Source of the DNA: Volvariella volvacea V23
Taxonomy: Eukaryota > Basidiomycota > Agaricomycetes > Agaricales > Pluteaceae
DNA: 64,000 nt
Direction of reading: 5' to 3'
Assembly: GCA_000349905.1 (NCBI GenBank)
Contig: KB722757.1
Span: forward strand, 73,988-137,987
Each line of letters starts with the position of its first letter. Position 1 is the stretch's first letter. The notes beneath the pieces are model-generated. The model did no database searches, was not told the DNA's origin, and saw only the letters and a program-made list of their open reading frames with translations. A program made the position numbers and the translations under genes. This document shows, one piece after another, positions 59,601 through 64,000 of this stretch.

Positions 59601-62600
59601 GATTCCCAAGTGATGACATGGATGATATGGATAGTGACGTTAATGAAGAGGAAGACGCCGCCGCTGCTAACAAGCTTTGTTGGTGATAATCCGTTGAGCT
59701 ACGAGAAGTATCGTCGATTGAACTATCATTTCCGTTGTCGTCGTCATATCCGTCGTAAAGCGCATATATTGACTCGTCCACTGGGACAGGGGAAGATGGG
59801 GTACTATCCAAATAAGCCAGTTGTGCTGCTGGACTTGGAACAACGCTGATAGCTTCTGTAGGATGCTGGGGGGCATCATAATCCTCATCGTATGGATCTT
59901 CTTCCTCAACGGATTCCAGATATGAGCCACCACCAGGCGAACTAGGTGATCGGCTACCCGGAAGAAAAGACAGCGTTTGACGTGGTGACCCGCTCGCTGC
60001 CGCTAACAAAGCACTATAATCGTCTACAGCCTTAGGCACGTCATTTGTGACAATGAGCTCCTCCGAGGTGGGTTGGTATGCTTCTTCATCATGATTTGTG
60101 CCAGACTCTTCCTTCTCGTCCTCTTCAGAGTTTTGTTCGACATACATCGCGCTGTAGGCATTTGGCGTATCTTCTTCTGGTTCGTCGTCCGTAGAAACAG
60201 CTCGAGCAGGCCCGTCACTGAACCATTCTGCTCTCGGTGTCGTCAGATTCTCGCCCCAATATGGGGTAGCATTCGCGTCTTCGGGATCTAGATCTTGAGG
60301 GGAATATGCAGCTTCCTGCTCTTGAGGCGAAGTAGAATTAGATGGGAATATTTCAAATGAGGAAGATGCCGTGGCAATAGGAGACACCCTTGGGGATGTA
60401 TAGCCTGAAAATTCGGGACTTTCGGTACCAATATTGATATTGGTGATGTCCTCCTGTAGTGATGCGAGTTGGCGAATGGGAGATGGGCTGGTGAGTGGGA
60501 TAGGCTCGGGTAAGTTGGGCAACGAGGCTGTTTGAGGTGAAGGAAGAGCATTGCCTGGTGACTGCGGTGACTGTTGAAGGGGAAGCGGCTCAGTATCGGA
60601 GTTGCTTCTGTCTGGGGAGTGAGGAGAAGGAAGGGAGAGCGAAGCACGAGTCCGGGGGGATGGTAAGGGTGGTATGTCTTCCTTGACTGTCTGAGGAGTC
60701 GGTTCTTCCCATGCTGGTTCCATATGCGACATCTGAAGTCGGGTAGTATCGTCTGGTGTTTCCTGTATCCCTGGCGCGTGCGGCACAATATTAATGGGCT
60801 GGTCTATGGGCGCATCAAACGGCTCCGCAGTGCCGTAAGCATCATTGTACGACTCAAAATCCAGGGCAGGGGCCAGCCATGAATCACCGGGCATCGCAGC
60901 AAAAGGGTCAACCTCCGACACCCCGCTGAAATATGAAAGCCCGTACTGTAGCCCCATTGAAACCCTCTCACGGGGGGCGGGACGAGCATCTTGCACTGAG
61001 CGCACACTTCCCTGTTCCTCCGTACTATTGACGACTGCTTGAGAACTAGGACCCTCTTGTACAATGATGGGTGGCGGCTGCGATGGCTGCAGTGTCCGTA
61101 TAACACTGACCACCACAGCGGGTTCGTCGTCCGACTCGGACTCGGACTCGGACTCTTCATCGTCATCATTAGCACCACTTGCAGAAGATCCGGGAAAATC
61201 GAACGCCATGGCGAACGACTTTCTGATATCCGCAAGACGCGAAGACAACTGCTGACGAGCCAAGATTTCTTCACTTATATTTTTGTAGGGCGTAGAATAT
61301 CGTATAGAACGGCGCGAGTCTCTTGCAGGAGTGTCTGTAGGAGGTGTGGGACTTCTAGTCGGCGAGATTGGTCCGTCTTCAGGTATCGCTGACCCCTTTG
61401 GGTGAGGGGAGGAGCTGTTAGGGTCGTCTTTTGCACTGGTCTCTATTGACCTAGTAGGTGATGCTGCGGTGTCCCTCTCCGCTGGCTGATTTTTGGGTGA
61501 TTCATTGGGTTGTGACGGAGATTCCTCTCCAGCTATGGCCACGACTTTTTCAGGTGGAGAATACATTATTTGTGTGTCGATTGGTTGAGGTCGTTGAGGT
61601 GTGCGCCTGGGGGGTGATCGTACTACATCATCGATCGCAATAAACGATCCCGCAGGAGATGCAGTTGGTGCTGGTGCGAGTGCTGGTGCCTCGGGCGGTG
61701 ACGAGATGGGTTCAACTGGTTCTGGAGGACTTGGACTGGAACGCTCGTGGGGGTCATTACCCTGCAAGGCACTTGAAGAAAATGACGGCTTCTCGGCTGC
61801 CGACAAACGGGATGACACAGGCAAGGCGGGCGACCCTGTGTTAGAATTGACGGAATGAGTCGTGTCGGGAAAGGTTGGTTGGTAAGAGGGAGGAGCGTCT
61901 GGAGCGTCATTGGGATTAGCGTGGCTGGTGCCTTGTAATGACTGGGCTTCTTGCTCTTGTAATTGATTAAAGTTCGAACTAGTGTGCTCGTGATGTGGAG
62001 AAGAAGGTTGTGAAGCTGGGTGAAGTAATCCCAGCGAGTCTTCCTGACCCGGAGATTCCAACATAGAAGGCTGATTTGATGGTGGCGGAGAAGGCGTGGG
62101 CGACGTAGAAGCAGGACTGACATCGTCTGGCTCAAGTGCGGAGGGATGAGATTGTCCTGTGGAGTCCTCCAGAGACTTCGGAGATTGCGGCGCTTTACTA
62201 ATGGGTGATTCTAGTCTTTGTAATGGCTGATCAGCACCTTGAACAGGTGATTCGAAGTGCTGCTCCTCGTCATTGGAGGGGGGACGGCTGACCAGAGCGT
62301 GTGAAGCGCTGTGGTAATTGGAGGGGGAGTCTAATTCAGGTGATTCCGGTTCTAGTTGTGATGTGCTTTGACCAGGGGATGGTAACGCCGTATGAACTGG
62401 GGAAACAGGACTGCGAGGGATAAATGCACTAAGACGGGGTGATAGCACGCGGGTAGTGAGAGATCCAAAGGGTGAAGAGAGAAGGTCAAAAGTCGATGTC
62501 CGAACAGGACTTCGCGGTGGGGAAAGGATTGAGGCTCGATTTGGAGGAGGAACTGTAACGTCTGCATAGCCGGAGTCGATTGTATCTTCCCGTTTTTCGT

Positions 62601-63346
62601 TTTCTTGAAAACGCAGAGAGGGAAAGTGGGCAAGCTCTAGAGAAGAGTCGACAGGAGAAAGTAGATGGGACAATTCAGGAGAAGAAGTTGGTTGCGGCAC
62701 GGCAACAGCATCCTGTGGATCTATTGGAGGCTGTATTGCTGCTGGTTGGGTTTCTTGCTCGCTCTGAGGATTGGAGTTGGGCTCTGTCTGCGTCGAATGC
62801 GTATCTTCACCGTCCAGGGGTTCAATCATAGTCCAGCCATCTTGAGAAGCCCTTGAAGAAGACCGCGACTCCTCCTGTAACGCGACAGGATTTGCAGAAG
62901 CTGGCCCATTCAAATTATTGGCCACCGTATATACTTCCGACGCCGATCCACCGTCGTCCTCCATATCACTCTCTTCAATGCTATTCGTATGACCTTCTCT
63001 AACGACATTGCCCAGAGCGGACAACAATGAAGCTAGACGTGGAGACTGTGATGGCGACTCCGGCGAGGGATTGGAGCGGGGCGACTCCACTGTAACCACC
63101 GGAGCCCTGATGTGAGTTGGCTTTGGGGTATCCGAGGCCTGAGAGAGAGATTCCAAAAGAGCGACATCTGGCTTTGCCTTGACCGAAACAGTATGGAGGA
63201 AATTGCAAGAGTCAGAAAAGTAACAACGGCCTTGCTGGTAGAAGGGGCATGGGCGTGCTATTTTGGGTGATTTATTAGGGCTTGGACGATAGCCAAGGAG
63301 ACTGGGACTCACTTTTGACCCGCCATGCTGGTTCTGGCAGAGTCAT
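56690..63346 (-). CDS. giant CCCH zinc finger - disordered - ankyrin - AAA+ (ClpB/Skd3-like) fusion protein
   Basis: About twelve exons join in phase with GT-AG ends into about 2,000 codons. Exon 1 (63313-63346, MTLPEPAWRVK) splices to RPCPFYQQGRCYFSDSCNFLH, a CCCH zinc finger usually found in RNA-binding proteins. The next 1,300 residues are almost entirely Ser/Pro/Glu-rich and disordered, in one exon. After TSRMSRTGG and more Ser-rich sequence comes an ankyrin-like region (PTLMFAIASDDVEQVKKVL, SALEFALTNDKLTKKMEIV, TLLAHGADPSVM). Then the AAA+ module: YELIGQDRALEQLF, Walker A GPSGHGKS, VVVLDEIEKTEDEKY (Walker B), VIWLGTSNIGHDL and a small C-terminal domain (VPFTTEEKRAICSEAL). Human CLPB/Skd3 has the same ankyrin plus single AAA+ order, without the zinc finger. 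Whether the two halves are truly one protein rests on uninterrupted frame and splice continuity. It is divergent from the glutaredoxin-like gene. Confidence 0.72.
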
Positions 63347-63507
63347 AACCAACCAGACATGGACCTCAGGCGTTCACCGATGACCACAACACGATGGAGA
63401 AACTCGCTAGAATGTTAAGCAGGAAACAAAATGGGACCCTGGCCTAGGAACCTCCACTGACGACGTGACTTTGTCACTGTGACACCCCGACTTCCCCGCT
63501 TTCTTGA
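63347..63507. promoter_or_regulatory. bidirectional promoter of the fusion gene and the glutaredoxin-like gene
   Basis: 161 bp between divergent start codons. A short palindrome-like stretch (gtgactttgtcactgtgac, about 63467-63482) lies within it; whether it is a binding site is unknown. Confidence 0.4.
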
Positions 63508-63943
63508 ATGGCAGCTCGCATCACCCGTATTCCTCGGCTGACTCTGTTCTCTGGTCCCAACTGCTCCCTTTGTGATGTACGCACTACGACAAGATGCCTT
63601 TCATTGACTCACAAATTATCATTTACAGGTAGCAAAAGCGGAGTTGGCAAAGGTCAAACAAACAGTAAGCTGTGTACACATTCGTCCACTGCCTTGTTCT
63701 CAACCTTCTACACAGCGGCCATTCAAACTCGAAACCATAAATATACAAGACCCTGGACAGGAGAAGTGGAAACGAAAATACGTCTATTGGATACCCGCCC
63801 TGCACCTGGAAGGCAAGGAAATTGCCAAAGGACGTTGGAACGCTGATACTGTCACGCAAGCACTTGACGAATGGGAACAACAGTCCCCGCTGACGCAGGA
63901 GTCCGATACGACAACGCCTCCTTCGAGCACACCCAATCAATAG
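63508..63943 (+). CDS. glutaredoxin-like thioredoxin-fold protein
   Basis: Small proteins of the glutaredoxin-like (DUF836) type with a CxxC motif. Exon 1 (MAARITRIPRLTLFSGPNCSLCD) carries the CSLC active-site-like motif after the first beta strand. A 52-nt intron leads to VAKAELAKVKQT and a second intron of about 48 nt to RPFKLETINIQDPGQEKW, then KRKYVYWIPALHLEGKEI and GRWNADTVTQALDEW, matching the small thioredoxin fold with its cis-Pro (WIPAL). The stop is at 63941-63943. About 111 residues. The function is presumed redox-related; the substrate is unknown. Confidence 0.8.
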
Positions 63944-64000
63944 GGTTTTTCGGGTTTACCATTGACGTCACCCCATCCTACTCGGAGCACGAGCCATGGA

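Noticed and set aside
61623..62135. Other-frame ORFs within the giant CCCH/AAA gene
   Set aside because: They overlap the 1,300-codon exon in other frames and show only the shadow composition of Ser/Pro repeats.
63283..63312. Start of the giant gene at 63312
   Set aside because: The codon there is GTG and belongs to the donor gtgagt of intron 1; ATG at 63346 joins in phase.

Overview
This window is nuclear DNA from a filamentous basidiomycete, most likely an agaricomycete. The evidence is gene structure and content: genes are dense on both strands and interrupted by many 50-60 nt GT-AG introns, there are families of fast-evolving F-box genes, and orthologues of conserved eukaryotic proteins are present (CLP1, UPF1, NEDD1, MPDU1, PAM17, phosducin-like, CDC4-like). 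I cannot name the species. Two 100-N assembly gaps (12818-12917 and 23468-23567) sit inside hexanucleotide-type tandem repeats. LAYOUT. 0-4.3 kb: the end of an unrecognised gene, then a phosducin-like gene and CLP1 in tandem on the minus strand. 4.7-13.1 kb: a repeat-rich accessory region. It has several copies of a small cysteine-containing secreted-protein family (two intact, one with a nonsense codon, one exon remnant), duplicated non-coding segments, a C2/multi-pass membrane protein, and a secreted protein built of repeats like biotrophy-associated secreted protein 2 (BAS2). 14.8-19 kb: an MPDU1/PQ-loop protein and a NEDD1-like WD40 protein. 19.1-22.7 kb: an intact coiled-coil/F-box gene and its broken paralogue. 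23.1-26 kb: a CDC4-like F-box/WD40 gene. 26.5-32.5 kb: decaying and intact F-box-type genes. 33.2-36.9 kb: UPF1. 37.6-38.9 kb: a third, broken member of the 27.7-kb F-box family. 39.6-41.2 kb: a diverged inverted counterpart of the 8-12 kb accessory region, with another intact small secreted protein and a dead BAS2-like fragment. 41.4-47.4 kb: a SNF2-family ATPase divergent from PAM17. 48.6-53.7 kb: two single-pass membrane proteins, one with a C-terminal SH3 domain. 54.5-56 kb: an unrecognised conserved-looking protein. 56.7-63.3 kb: one reading frame of about 2,000 codons joining a CCCH zinc finger, a very long disordered region, an ankyrin-like region and a ClpB/Skd3-like AAA+ ATPase, divergent from a glutaredoxin-like gene. 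HOW THE GENES RELATE. These are mostly independent housekeeping genes: mRNA 3'-end processing and decay (CLP1, UPF1), SCF ubiquitin ligase adaptors (F-box genes), mitochondrial import (PAM17), dolichol-linked glycosylation (MPDU1) and microtubule nucleation (NEDD1). The parts that have plainly been moving are the small-secreted-protein blocks and the F-box families. The best candidates for something undescribed are the mosaic (gene-conversion-like) secreted-protein copy at 39.6 kb and the CCCH-ankyrin-AAA fusion at the right end.
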